Assembly: GCF_019972295.1 (NCBI RefSeq)
Contig: NZ_BLJA01000001.1
Location: 3,671,750 to 3,735,749 of the forward strand
Length of the DNA: 64,000 nucleotides
From: Geobacter sp. AOG2
Lineage (GTDB): Bacteria; Desulfobacterota; Desulfuromonadia; Geobacterales; Pseudopelobacteraceae
Reading direction: 5' to 3'
Numbering within the stretch: position 1 is the stretch's first letter; each line of letters begins with the position of its first letter. The notes beneath the pieces are model-generated. The model was given only the letters and a program-made list of their open reading frames with translations. It had not been told where the DNA came from and made no database searches. Of the stretch, positions 33,835-42,336 are shown piece after piece. The translations under genes and the position numbers were made by a program.

Positions 33835-34170
33835 TTCAGAGCGCACAAGCCAGGCCAATAAAGCCTGGCTTTTTTGCGTCCCGCGCCGGACCCTCCCGCG
33901 CCGTGTAGCCCCCTTTCTAATCTGCACCCCTCCGTAATTCGCGCCGCAAGCAAAAAACTTTGTATCGAAATGAAACAATCGCCGGGATTTTGCCGCTCGA
34001 TTCATGCCTTTTCTTGTGTGAAAACGGTGGGATGTGGAGAATGGTCAAGGAGTGTTAATTTTTTTAACACTTTGAAATTCCGTTGAAAAGTGCGTTTTTG
34101 TGATGTAGAAGAGGGGGAGAGAAGAGGGAAAGTCAAAAACGTTTTGAATGTGGTGACCCTTTGGGGACTT
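33815..34170 (+). repeat. Left flank of the island: tRNA 3' end, terminator and R2 element (matches 43461-43760)
   Basis: From the T arm of the tRNA through the terminator, the ATCGAAATGAAACA block and the R2 repeat core, this stretch is recognisably repeated at 43461-43760 in the same order and orientation. It also fills the 420-bp spacer before the next gene. Within it, the R2 copy runs from about 34008 and contains the palindrome GTGTTAATTTTTTTAACAC (34052-34070). Confidence 0.75.
33848..33875 (+). terminator. Terminator after tRNA-Gly
   Basis: AGCCAGGC-CAATAAA-GCCTGGCT followed by T residues, 13 bases after the tRNA end. Confidence 0.9.
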
Positions 34171-34256
34171 GTTTAAAGGTTGCACCTGACGCCGCGGATG
34201 TTCCCGTAAGCTGACCAGGGTTCGGGGGTAGTTAGATGCAAAATGTGAGGTAATTT

Positions 34257-35969
34257 ATGTTAGTTAATAACAAAAAACACTCAGATGTTGTAGAAAAATA
34301 TGGATATTACAAAATGAAAATTATTAAATCAAGCTTACTATTTGTATCAATAATAATAATTTTGCTACTTATTATAACTTCTGGTATATATATTTTACTC
34401 GATGTTAAAAATTATGAAATATCTAGTATTTTAGAAAAAGCTGACATGAAAAATTTAATATCTATTATATCTGCTATTTGTTCTATTGCAGCTGTTATTG
34501 TAGTATGGACGCAATTGCAACAAATGAACTCATCAGCTTACATTGACTTGGTAGATTTAGTTAAAAAACATCATGGAAAAAAAATTTCAAAATTAAGAAA
34601 AAATATAAATAAGTATTATAATGAATATATATTTAAGGTTGTTGGTGATAAGAAAATAGATTGCACTGATACAGAATTATTAGAAGAATTAATCCAAAAT
34701 TGTCGCGATAAATTCAAAACATCGATTGATGACGATCCATATATTTTAGAAAAATGCAAAGAATTATTTTCTGAAGTCGCAAACTACTATGAATATATTT
34801 CGATGTTTATCGATATCGGCTGGGCCGATATGCACCCAACGAATAGAGCGTTATTATTAAACATGCTGCATAATTCCTCTATAAAAGTGGCAGCAAGCCT
34901 TCTGATTCTCATGCCGGTGTTAAGGGGGGGGGCTCACGATAAGTATTGGTTGAATAGTTTTAGAAAGGTGTTGCCAAAGTTGATAGTCTATCGCAGACAG
35001 AGGGGACTATCTACTAATTCTATTGATCTCCTTGTAAATTTTCTTATAAATAAAGAGGAGAAGTCTAAACCTATATTGACTAAAAATGTTACAGAGCCTA
35101 AGCCTGTTGTGGGGATTTTGGGGCTAGGAAGGGTTGGGAAGTCTACTCTAAGCATGGTAGACCAATCACGTGTTTCAAAGATTGTTATATTTGATACAAA
35201 AATTAAATATGTAGATATGTATTATGACACTGAATTTAAATTTGTCGAAAGTGCTGAGGAGATTTTCCAATGTTGTGATATAATTTTTGCCTGTATCCCC
35301 TCCGATCAATTAGAAGTATACATCAACGATCCGAGCCTTACTCAATATTTTGGTTCAATTCTTTTCGTCAAGCGTTCATCTTCATCTTATAACTTCTCCA
35401 ATGGAGCAAAAAAAATATTTAGTCACTACGTAAGCTTTCCATGTTTTATGGAGTATAAGCAATATTGTAATGTCGAGGATACGTTATTACTCGGAGGGTG
35501 TGAAACAGACGTCGAAAAAATACAAAAAATATTGAGAGCAAGACCATCTAGGCAAGTCATTATAATGCGTAGCGCGGAAAGTGCGGATCAGTGCAAGATG
35601 GCAAAGTTCGCGATTGACCATTCCTTACTTGTATTATGGAATGAGATTTTTGAATGGTTAAATACAGCTGGAGCCGAGCAATCTGATATAGAATCTTTCA
35701 TGCAGTTTTTATATTTTCAGAAATCTATGTCAACTTGTATCCGAGTACCTTGTGGCGGCAATGCCAACGAAAATCTACAGATGTTCGAGAATTTTTGGTC
35801 TAGCGAAAGGGGAATGAACATTACGAAGCTGGCTTTAAAATTGGATAAAAAATTTTCACGAAAAGTAGGACTGTCAGCATTTAGGTTTCCAATGCTGCAA
35901 GAAGGCGAAAACCTTAGCCCTAAGGCGTTGGCTGCAATAAGAGCCGGCTTCGAAAAATTCAAGAACTGA
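34257..35969 (+). CDS. Membrane-anchored protein with a C-terminal UDP-sugar-dehydrogenase-like NAD-binding half (unknown function)
   Basis: A 570-residue protein, strikingly AT-rich compared with its neighbours. Two hydrophobic segments (about 24-48 and 66-88) are followed by a helical region (about 90-270) resembling DUF4760-type domains. At about 281 a Rossmann fold begins: VVGILGLGRVGKST with the GxGxxG loop, acidic FDTK at the end of strand 2, and IIFACIPSDQL. The SAESADQCKMAKFAIDHSLL segment near 442 resembles the central helix of UDP-glucose/GDP-mannose dehydrogenases. I do not see the GGxCxxKD catalytic cysteine motif; the equivalent region reads VPCGGNANENL. It may be a non-catalytic nucleotide sensor. 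Start supported by GAGG. Likely horizontally acquired. Confidence 0.8.
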   Translation: MLVNNKKHSDVVEKYGYYKMKIIKSSLLFVSIIIILLLIITSGIYILLDVKNYEISSILEKADMKNLISIISAICSIAAVIVVWTQLQQMNSSAYIDLVDLVKKHHGKKISKLRKNINKYYNEYIFKVVGDKKIDCTDTELLEELIQNCRDKFKTSIDDDPYILEKCKELFSEVANYYEYISMFIDIGWADMHPTNRALLLNMLHNSSIKVAASLLILMPVLRGGAHDKYWLNSFRKVLPKLIVYRRQRGLSTNSIDLLVNFLINKEEKSKPILTKNVTEPKPVVGILGLGRVGKSTLSMVDQSRVSKIVIFDTKIKYVDMYYDTEFKFVESAEEIFQCCDIIFACIPSDQLEVYINDPSLTQYFGSILFVKRSSSSYNFSNGAKKIFSHYVSFPCFMEYKQYCNVEDTLLLGGCETDVEKIQKILRARPSRQVIIMRSAESADQCKMAKFAIDHSLLVLWNEIFEWLNTAGAEQSDIESFMQFLYFQKSMSTCIRVPCGGNANENLQMFENFWSSERGMNITKLALKLDKKFSRKVGLSAFRFPMLQEGENLSPKALAAIRAGFEKFKN

Positions 35970-36001
35970 ATTGAAATATAAAGGAATAACAATAATAAAT
36001 A

Positions 36002-36058
36002 GGGTCAGTCCTTGAAAATGGAAAGGTGTTTTTTGGATTCTAAATTCAAGGACTGACC
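36002..36058. repeat. R1 hairpin repeat, copy 1
   Basis: GGGTCAGTCCTTGAA at one end and TTCAAGGACTGACCC at the other, with a conserved interior containing GGAAAGGTGTTTTTTGGATT. Preceded by AATAATAAATA in all three copies and followed by CCTGTTAAGTGC. Confidence 0.9.
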
Positions 36059-36072
36059 CCCTGTTAAGTGCT

Positions 36073-36195
36073 GTATTAATTTTTTTAACACTTTGAAATT
36101 GCGTTGAAAAGTGCGTTTTTGTGATGTAGAAGAGGGGGAGAAGGAGAGTAAAAAACGTGTAGAATGTAGACTTGACCCTTTGGGGATGCCCCTCG
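36073..36195 (+). repeat. R2 repeat, copy B
   Basis: Begins at the palindrome TATTAATTTTTTTAACAC and continues through TTGCGTTGAAAAGTGCG, GATGTAGAAGAGGGGGAG and CTTGACCCTTTGGGGATGCC. The 5' part of the full element is missing. The start of the next open reading frame lies inside it. Confidence 0.85.
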
Positions 36196-37058
36196 ATTAC
36201 GGGAAGCGCTGTGTCTTGCCGATTACGATCCTTGGCATTTTGGGAGTCGTAACTTATTTTTTTACAAAAAACGACATATACGGAAATTATTCCAGCAATT
36301 ATCAGAAAATCGGCATTGGGTTCATGAAAATTGCAAAAGAATCGTTTTACTGGTATGTGCCCGCTGTTTTCAGTCTCGTTATTATTCTCCTGTTACGTTT
36401 ACGCAAGGAAATTTCTTCAACATATATGACTATAGGTTTTTTTCTAACCTACTGCGCCATTGGTAACTCCATCTATTTTTTTGGTAGAAGTCATGAAAAT
36501 AATATCATCAACATATCAATCGTATTACTGTTTCTGTTTTTTTACATGCTTGATCTTGTAACAACATATCTGAATAATTGCCACAGAGAAAACGCTCCAG
36601 CTAAATGCTTACAGCGCCACATAAGCATTTATGCCGCAATTACAGTAATTTTTATCATCTCCATTTTTTATACACAAACCATCAGCGATAAGGTTGCAAT
36701 TCAGGTCGCAAACGCTGGCGAAGGCCGACTTATTTATTCTTATAACCCTTTTGAAAGGGATAAGTTGTTTGGTCCTTTCATGGACCAGGTGCGAAAACTC
36801 ACGAATTACAGCGACAAGGTGTATTTTGCGGACTCGGTGGATTTCCTCTTCGCATATTACGGGGGGTATCAACCAGTTGGTTTTTGTAGTCCTTTCATGA
36901 CGTGGATATACAAAAAGGATCTCCAAAAATTTCTGCAGGGATTGCTAGATAACGGCTATTACTTGGTTTGCAGCAAAGATTATTTGTATACTCTGGATGG
37001 ACTTCATTTTATCAAACAGGATCGAATTGGAACTATCTTTGTGACATCTAAAAACTAA
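36111..37058 (+). pseudogene. C-terminal remnant of a multi-spanning membrane protein, 5' end replaced by an R2 repeat
   Basis: The 315-codon frame has its first 25-28 codons inside the R2 repeat, so that part is not native coding sequence. Native sequence starts near LDYGKRCVLPITILG (about 36190). It has five or six hydrophobic segments (for example VLPITILGILGVVTYFF, YVPAVFSLVIILLLRL, IINISIVLLFLFFYML, ISIYAAITVIFIISIF), then a soluble C-terminal domain containing DKVYFADSVDFLFAYYGGYQ. This layout resembles the tail of GT-C (ArnT/PMT-like) glycosyltransferases, but the catalytic N-terminal loop is absent. Probably non-functional. It could alternatively be expressed as a chimeric protein. 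Confidence 0.6.
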
Positions 37059-37098
37059 ACTAATTTATTAGTAAATACTTTTCCAAAAATAATAAATA

Positions 37099-37156
37099 GG
37101 GGCAGTCCTTGAAAATGGAAAGGTGTTTTTTGGATTCCAAATTCAAGGACTGACCC
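37099..37156. repeat. R1 hairpin repeat, copy 2
   Basis: Same 57-58 bp element as at 36002, with one change in the left arm (GGGGCAGTCC). Confidence 0.9.
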
Positions 37157-37209
37157 CCTGTTAAGTGCATGAATTAACCATGCTAGTTCGCTTAAACTAT
37201 TGTTATGAT

Positions 37210-37605
37210 TTATTTGCTCGATACTGGAGTAAGAGTCATCTCATGCAAATTACCTATGCACTGATACATAATCCTGAGCGTCTTTGACCCGCATGGACTA
37301 ATGCCCGGTTGATGGCAAACCACTTGAACCGGGAACGGGTCGCGGAAGGCTTCTGCACTACCGTATCCCCAGTTCTGGCATCGTTTATTAGCTTCCGTGT
37401 TGGCTTGTTGCGGGTCCCATTGGACGAGTGTTTCCCTGATCCCAAATTTTGGGGGCACATCAATGCCTAGAATAACATTACCATCAGCTTTGCTACCACC
37501 CACACAAACCCAACTCATTGTCTCTGTCGTAGTACAAGCGGAGGTCAATGCTGCAACCATTATAACAAGTGCTGATAAACTCTTTACCATAACGGCTCTT
37601 TTCAT
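37210..37605 (-). CDS. Small lipoprotein resembling the YecR family
   Basis: A 131-residue exported lipoprotein. The signal sequence (VKSLSALVIMVAALTSAC) ends in a lipobox with Cys near residue 24. The mature part contains KRCQNWGYGSAEAF, similar to the C-x-x-WGY-x-x-A-x-x-F core of YecR-type lipoproteins, and four further cysteines. GGGGGGTAAGG precedes the start at 37605. It lies between two R1 repeats on the strand opposite to its neighbours. No function is known; the family call rests on one motif. Confidence 0.7.
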   Translation of the reverse strand: MKRAVMVKSLSALVIMVAALTSACTTTETMSWVCVGGSKADGNVILGIDVPPKFGIRETLVQWDPQQANTEANKRCQNWGYGSAEAFRDPFPVQVVCHQPGISPCGSKTLRIMYQCIGNLHEMTLTPVSSK

Positions 37606-37716
37606 ACCTTACCCCCCCTGAGCTACAAAATGTTAAGCATGCACCGATAACCCATAAAGCCTGTCAAGAGGTAGCACGTCCGACCTGACATAGATACATA
37701 TTTTGAATAATAAATA

Positions 37717-37774
37717 GGGTCAGTCCTTGAAAATGGAAAGGTGTTTTTTGGATTCCAAATTCAAGGACTGACCC
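37717..37774. repeat. R1 hairpin repeat, copy 3
   Basis: Same element as at 36002 (GGGTCAGTCC ... GGACTGACCC), directly followed by R2 copy C. Confidence 0.9.
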
Positions 37775-37786
37775 CCTGTTAAGTGC

Positions 37787-38140
37787 TTTTCTTGTGTGAA
37801 AACGGCTGGATGGGAAGAATGGTCAAGGAGTGTTAATTTTTTTAACACTTTGAAATTGCGTTGAAAAGTGTGTTTTTGTGATGTAGAAGAGGGAGAGAAG
37901 GAGAGTAAAAAACGTGTAGAATGTAGACCTGACCCTTTGGGGATGCCTGTCTTTTCTTGTGTGAAAATGGTGGGATGTGGAGAATGGTCAAGGAGTGTTA
38001 ATTTTTTTAACACTTTGAAATTGCGTTGAAAAGTGTGTTTTTGTGATGTAGAAGAGGGGGGGGAGAAGGAGAGTCAAAAATGTGTAGAATGTAGACCTGA
38101 CCCTTTGGGGATGCCCTAGACTTGACCCTTTGGGGATGCC
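37787..38140 (+). repeat. R2 repeats, copies C and D in tandem, plus a partial tail
   Basis: Copy C (37787-37948) and copy D (37949-38117) each run from CTTTTCTTGTGTGAAAA, through the AACAC palindromes at 37830 and 37995, to CTGACCCTTTGGGGATGCC. A further partial tail (CTTGACCCTTTGGGGATGCC) follows to about 38140. The 37606-38278 spacer therefore holds only repeats and a promoter. Confidence 0.9.
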
Positions 38141-38219
38141 CCCAAGATGTTGAAGTCCCAATAACATCCACCAATAAAGACAATTATAGAAAAAAATAGG
38201 CCAATATGAGAAAATTTAG

Positions 38220-38247
38220 TTGACATATTTCTCGGTTGCTGTATCCT
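38220..38247 (+). promoter_or_regulatory. Promoter of the glycine-rich/HTH-YaaW pair
   Basis: TTGACA (38220-38225), 16-bp spacer, TATCCT (38242-38247). GTTGAC at the -35 and GTCAAGTCAAC just downstream of the -10 form inverted half-sites. They could be the operator of the HTH protein encoded at 38866. Confidence 0.55.
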
Positions 38248-38278
38248 TTAGTCAAGTCAACAAATAAAGGAGGCAGCC

Positions 38279-38869
38279 ATGAATTACCTTTCTAATGAAA
38301 TACTAGAGAGGATTGAAGCAGCCAGAAAAGACCGTACCGACCTGGAGAAATTATTAGATCGCGCTTCTGATGGGCTAAAGTCCTTCAGGAACAACCACCC
38401 AGCATTTGCAGGGTCGATGGAGGGAGCTATTGGAATTGCGGCAATCTCCGTTGGCGTTTCTCTTTTTAGTCCGGTTGGCTGCGGAAACAAGATTCCTGAA
38501 CTTGTAGGAGCGGCATTCGGAGCTGGGGTCGGCGGAGGAGTAGGTGGAACCATTGCAGCGATTGGTGGTGCCGGTATTTCAATGATGGGAACAGCTTTTG
38601 CGATTCCTGCGGTTGTCATAATGGCTATTGGCACTGGTATTGGTACCCTTTCGGGAGCAGCCACGGGATGGTTTGGGGTTGATCTGGCCACTCAAGCACC
38701 GTCATTACTGGAGATGCTAATTGACAATATTTCAGGAGCAGCACTGATAGCGTTCGGGTGCTATATGCTTTGGTTAGCCATTAAGGATTTATGGAGAGCC
38801 GGCGGAGAATTTATCTCTTATATAAGAAGTTTGGGAGTTAACGAAATTCCCGTGGAGGTTTTGTCATGA
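38279..38869 (+). CDS. Glycine-rich membrane protein (unknown function), first gene of a two-gene unit
   Basis: A 196-residue protein I do not recognise. Residues 1-40 are charged and helical. From about 48 to 135 come alternating hydrophobic and glycine-rich stretches (VGAAFGAGVGGGVGGTIAAIGG), a glycine-zipper pattern typical of membrane-inserting helices. A last hydrophobic segment (ISGAALIAFGCYMLWLAI) lies near 150-167. Start AGGAGGCAGCCATG. Its stop overlaps the start of the HTH-YaaW gene (ATGA), so the two products are made together. Glycine zippers occur in pore formers, colicin-like proteins and some toxins, but nothing here proves toxicity. Confidence 0.82.
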   Translation: MNYLSNEILERIEAARKDRTDLEKLLDRASDGLKSFRNNHPAFAGSMEGAIGIAAISVGVSLFSPVGCGNKIPELVGAAFGAGVGGGVGGTIAAIGGAGISMMGTAFAIPAVVIMAIGTGIGTLSGAATGWFGVDLATQAPSLLEMLIDNISGAALIAFGCYMLWLAIKDLWRAGGEFISYIRSLGVNEIPVEVLS

Positions 38870-39843
38870 ACGCATCTATTCTCACAGCAAACAACATAAT
38901 CGATATGCGAAACAAAATGGGACTTTCGAGGGATGATCTGGCAAGCATGCTAGGAGTTTCGAGCAAAACTGTAGCCAGATGGGAAAATCAAAACAATAAT
39001 GAGCCGCCTAGCGGCACTGCTGCAATAGTATTGTCTACCATTATTTCAAATGCATTAAACATTCCTCTGCAAGAGGGTAAACCAGAACTTATATCAGAAA
39101 TGGAAAGCATCCACGAAAAAGCAAAGATTAGAGAGAACCCCGATACGATATTTTCGTTATTAGATCAAGCAACCAATGAAGAAAAGACAGAAATTTGCAA
39201 GGCATTAAAGCTTCCTGTGGATTCTGACGTATACCAAATCAGTAAAGAGTATAGGTCTGCCGCAGGACATACTATTGGCAACTGGTTTCGCGGTGACCAT
39301 GACATGCCTTACAAAGAGATTCTTGCTGATATTGCAAATAAACTGAAACCGAAGAAAGATAAAAGTGTTTATATGTTAGGTGACGGTAGGTCTGAAGAGG
39401 AAATTGAAATCAAAATTGTTGATTATTTTGCCATAAAAATTGCCGATGAACTGAACAGGATGAAACCAGAAGAACGTGCTCAGAAGTTGGTAGAAATCCA
39501 GAAGTCACTTAATGAGGGGAAAAATCCTGATGTGCGTATTGAGTCCATAAAAGAAATTGAAAACGTGCTATCTGCAACAACTGTAACATCACTTTCTGTT
39601 GTTTCCTTACTTACAGGCCCATTAACAGCAAGTCTATTTTACTCAGGAATATTTGCAGGACTTTGGGCGAGTGTGTTTGGCATGAGCTCTTCCTTGCTGT
39701 TATTGACGGGAACAGGAGTCGGAACTCTGGTTTCGTTGCCAGTTTTATTGCTATTACTTGGTTCTCCAAGCTATAGAAAAACAATCCCTGTAACATTGCA
39801 GCTAATCAATATCAGACGTCGTGTTACACAGATGATGTCATGA
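38866..39843 (+). CDS. XRE-type HTH domain fused to a YaaW/UPF0174-like domain
   Basis: 325 residues. Residues about 8-45 form an XRE helix-turn-helix (MRNKMGLSRDDLASMLGVSSKTVARWENQ). The region from about 90 onwards resembles E. coli YaaW (UPF0174, with DUF3944-like start): GHTIGNWFRGDHDMPYKEIL near 140, KKDKSVYMLGDGRSEEEIE, and the C-terminal YRKTIPVTLQLINIRRRV. Hydrophobic glycine-rich segments near 230-300 suggest membrane contact. YaaW has no established function, and I know of no characterised fusion with a DNA-binding domain. Translation is coupled to the glycine-rich membrane protein; the HTH may autoregulate the pair. Confidence 0.82.
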   Translation: MNASILTANNIIDMRNKMGLSRDDLASMLGVSSKTVARWENQNNNEPPSGTAAIVLSTIISNALNIPLQEGKPELISEMESIHEKAKIRENPDTIFSLLDQATNEEKTEICKALKLPVDSDVYQISKEYRSAAGHTIGNWFRGDHDMPYKEILADIANKLKPKKDKSVYMLGDGRSEEEIEIKIVDYFAIKIADELNRMKPEERAQKLVEIQKSLNEGKNPDVRIESIKEIENVLSATTVTSLSVVSLLTGPLTASLFYSGIFAGLWASVFGMSSSLLLLTGTGVGTLVSLPVLLLLLGSPSYRKTIPVTLQLINIRRRVTQMMS

Positions 39844-40066
39844 TGTAACCTTTATAATAAGAAAAACATATAAGGGTCAGGTCTGCATTCTACACATTCC
39901 TTTGATAGAATGGGAGATAACACTATCAATCAAAGGTTTTAAAAAGGCACTCTCCCCATTTAATCACACAAAACTAAAAGAGCCCAAGCTGCTTTTCGAG
40001 ACACCATAAAGGCCTTGAAAAAACAGCCCGTCCCCTTTTTGTCTCCGAAGCCTTTCCCAGAAGAAC
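39844..40066. other. Spacer with an R2 tail fragment
   Basis: GGGTCAGGTCTGCATTCTACAC at about 39875-39896 is the reverse complement of the end of the R2 element, so a piece of R2 lies here in inverted orientation. TTGATAGAATGGGAGATAACACTATCAA near 39901-39929 is a loose inverted repeat. I see no gene. Confidence 0.5.
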
Positions 40067-40621
40067 CTACTGCTTCCCCAACGCCGTCGTGATCGTGACA
40101 GCAACCTCATCGCCGATCACCGCGTCGGCGCTGACGCCGAAATCCTGCCGGTTGACGGTTGCCGTGACGGATGCTCCCTGATTGAGTTTGTCGTGCAGGC
40201 TGTCCGGGCCATCCACAATCAGGACCGCCTCTTTCGTAACCCCTTTTATGGTCAGGTTGCCGGTCACTTTCAGCTTGGCGCCCAGCGTTTCAACCCTTGT
40301 GGATACAAACGTCATGGTCGGGAATTTTGCCGCATCGAGAAAGCCGGGACTGCGCAGGTCGTCATCGCGCATGTCATTGCCGGTATTGATCGAGGCCGCA
40401 TCGATACTGACTTCAACCTTTGATTTCGTAATATCCGCCTCATCGACATCGACCGTCCCTTTGAATTTCTCGAACGCCCCCTTGACGCTCATTATCCTGA
40501 AAATCTTGGCCTTGAATTGAATCGTGGTGTTGCCGGGGGCTATGGTGTAGGTCGTGGCCACCGCGGCGAATGGCATGAGCGTCAATGCCAGCGTGAAGAT
40601 CGGAATGAAGAGGTGTTTCAT
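40067..40621 (-). CDS. Periplasmic YceI family protein
   Basis: A 184-residue lipocalin-like periplasmic protein thought to bind isoprenoid lipids. A signal peptide ends around residue 22 (FAAVATT). The mature part has the family pattern YTIAPGNTTIQFKAKIF at the start, then MRDDDLRSPGFLDAAKFPTM and TGNLTIKGVTKEAVL. The length is normal and GGAGGATGAT precedes the start. GC content is back to that of the main chromosome, unlike the genes to its left. It is on the same strand as the cytochrome P460 gene 200 bp upstream, perhaps co-transcribed. Confidence 0.93.
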   Translation of the reverse strand: MKHLFIPIFTLALTLMPFAAVATTYTIAPGNTTIQFKAKIFRIMSVKGAFEKFKGTVDVDEADITKSKVEVSIDAASINTGNDMRDDDLRSPGFLDAAKFPTMTFVSTRVETLGAKLKVTGNLTIKGVTKEAVLIVDGPDSLHDKLNQGASVTATVNRQDFGVSADAVIGDEVAVTITTALGKQ

Positions 40622-40819
40622 ATCATCCTCCTGCCCTCGACGTTATAGTCGTCCCTCATTGTGCCAAGTATACCACAGGACGCTTCCCTGTTACCCGTGG
40701 CCGTCCCGGCGTTCGCGTAATCCGTTGGGGCCGGGCCTGCAAATTTCGAGTTTTCGGCAAGGAGCCGGGAACCTTTTCGAAATTTGCAGGCCTGTAGGCC
40801 TGTCGCCCCTACGGGCCAT

Positions 40820-41320
40820 CTATGGCCGGGGCGTTTTGACGATATGGGTAAAGAGATAGTCGTTGCTCGCGACCGGGGTGTGGCACCCGAAGCACTCCTT
40901 AACAAACCCGGCATCTTTGCCGTACGGTTTCAGTTCGTTCCCCACGAAACGCGCATATCCCCATCCGCCGGTTTCCTTGTACTTTTTGGCGTCCTTCACC
41001 ATGAACTCGACCTGCGCGAAGCCGGCCGGCACCGTGGCTACCGGAAAGGAGGGGTGTTTCTCGGCTTTCCAGGCCACCTTTGCCAGCACGCTCCCGTCGG
41101 GAAGCGGTTTTTTGCCGGCATGAAGGGCGGCGACGGCGATCTTGTTGCCGGTGATGATGCGGATCTGCCCCTTGTCCTCACGGTAGGAGGGGGCGACAAC
41201 TTTCCATTCCATAAAATCGGAATAGCAGGCAATTCCGTTAGGCGCCACAGGGCGTTGCGCCGCGACAACCGAACTTGCAACCATCAGCAAAGCCGCACAG
41301 GTACAAGCAATTCCTCTCAT
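40820..41320 (-). CDS. Cytochrome P460 family protein
   Basis: A 166-residue exported monoheme protein. The signal peptide is MRGIACTCAALLMVASSVVA. The domain continues with YSDFMEWKVVAPSYREDKGQ and GGWGYARFVG, and the heme site CFGCH lies near residue 143 in the C-terminal KECFGCHTPVASNDYLFTH. In known members (cytochrome P460, cytochrome c'-beta) a lysine cross-link defines hydroxylamine oxidation; I cannot assign it here. Start 41320 is preferred because GGAGGATGCA precedes it; the longer open frame has no signal peptide. It may relate to nitrogen-oxide detoxification, as does the octaheme cytochrome at 48290. Confidence 0.87.
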   Translation of the reverse strand: MRGIACTCAALLMVASSVVAAQRPVAPNGIACYSDFMEWKVVAPSYREDKGQIRIITGNKIAVAALHAGKKPLPDGSVLAKVAWKAEKHPSFPVATVPAGFAQVEFMVKDAKKYKETGGWGYARFVGNELKPYGKDAGFVKECFGCHTPVASNDYLFTHIVKTPRP

Positions 41321-41669
41321 TGCATCCTCCTTGACGTAAAAGTGGGGGTATCGGACCTCTCGGTAATGGGACGTGTTTTTAAATAATAACAGGGAATCGG
41401 TTCCTGGCAATCCGGGGGAAGACAAAGGGGACATGGCTCTTTTTATTACCTCAGGGGACTTGTGTGCGGTCCTTTCGCCCACACCGGGACCGGCCTGATG
41501 GGGCCGCCGTTCGCCGTCCTGCGCCGGACCCTGCCGCGTCGTCTGCCGCCTCTCCAAAACCGGGTTCACACAAGGTTTGCATAGCAATCAAAAAAGGCTT
41601 GTATCTGCATGATACAAGTGAAAGAATTCGGCCGCAGAATTTATGGCTGAAAAATACAGGGAGTGAGCA
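41321..41669. other. Divergent spacer between cytochrome P460 and a small anchored protein
   Basis: About 350 bp without a supportable gene. TTTTTAAATAATAACAGG near 41375-41392 could belong to a promoter of the minus-strand P460 gene. Nothing else is recognised. Confidence 0.4.
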
Positions 41670-42062
41670 ATGTCGAAAAAGCTTGTGATAGGCGGAGCGG
41701 TTGCGGTTCTGATCCTGGTTTTCGCGGGATACCTGTTCTGGGACAGGGAGCCGCAGGAGCCGGCGGATGATACCTTTACCAAAATCAATGCCGTGTGGGC
41801 GGTGCAGGGGCCATTCAAGAACGGTACGGAATCTGCGCAGGCCATGCGTTACGCAACAAAGGCTGTCGGGGGACCTGAATCATTTTACAGCGAAATAGAC
41901 AAGCACGTCGCCGCATACGACGCCCATCCGGGCAGGTGGGAAGAGATCAGGAAGAGCAGTCTGCAATTTGCCAAGGGGCCGGGATTTGAAGCCAGCCTGG
42001 ATGCGGCAAAGAAACTGGGGGCGGTCGTCAATCCGAATTATGCCGCTTCGGCGGCTCACTGA
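41670..42062 (+). CDS. Small protein with one N-terminal membrane anchor, unknown function
   Basis: 130 residues. MSKKLVIGGAVAVLILVFAG forms a single transmembrane helix, followed by FWDREPQEPADD and a soluble periplasmic part with no cysteines (VWAVQGPFKNGTESAQAM, HPGRWEEIRKSS). Start GGGAGTGAGCAATG. I do not recognise a family. It ends 200 bp before a strong terminator shared with the convergent DUF4382 gene. Confidence 0.7.
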   Translation: MSKKLVIGGAVAVLILVFAGYLFWDREPQEPADDTFTKINAVWAVQGPFKNGTESAQAMRYATKAVGGPESFYSEIDKHVAAYDAHPGRWEEIRKSSLQFAKGPGFEASLDAAKKLGAVVNPNYAASAAH

Positions 42063-42265
42063 GCTCGATAGACCCTCTGGCAAGCATGGTGTGTGACGCC
42101 CGCAGGGCACGGAGGAGCTTTGTTGTGCAGGGAGTCATGCTGATTTCCCGTCCCGGACCGGCATTGCCCCTATTTTTACAGTTTTTTCAATGCCGGATCT
42201 ATCCGCTTGAACATGGCCTCATCATGGGGAAAATGATCACGGTTCCTTGCGGCGTTATATAGAAC

Positions 42266-42315
42266 CCAAGCCCCCCGGTCGGACCGATGTCTGCCGGGGG
42301 GCTTGGGTTTTCATT
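42266..42315. terminator. Strong bidirectional terminator
   Basis: AACCCAAGCCCCCCGG / CCGGGGGGCTTGGGTT, a perfect 16-bp stem with T/A tracts on both sides, between two convergent genes. Confidence 0.9.
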
Positions 42316-42336
42316 CGTTCAGCCCGGGCGAACCGG

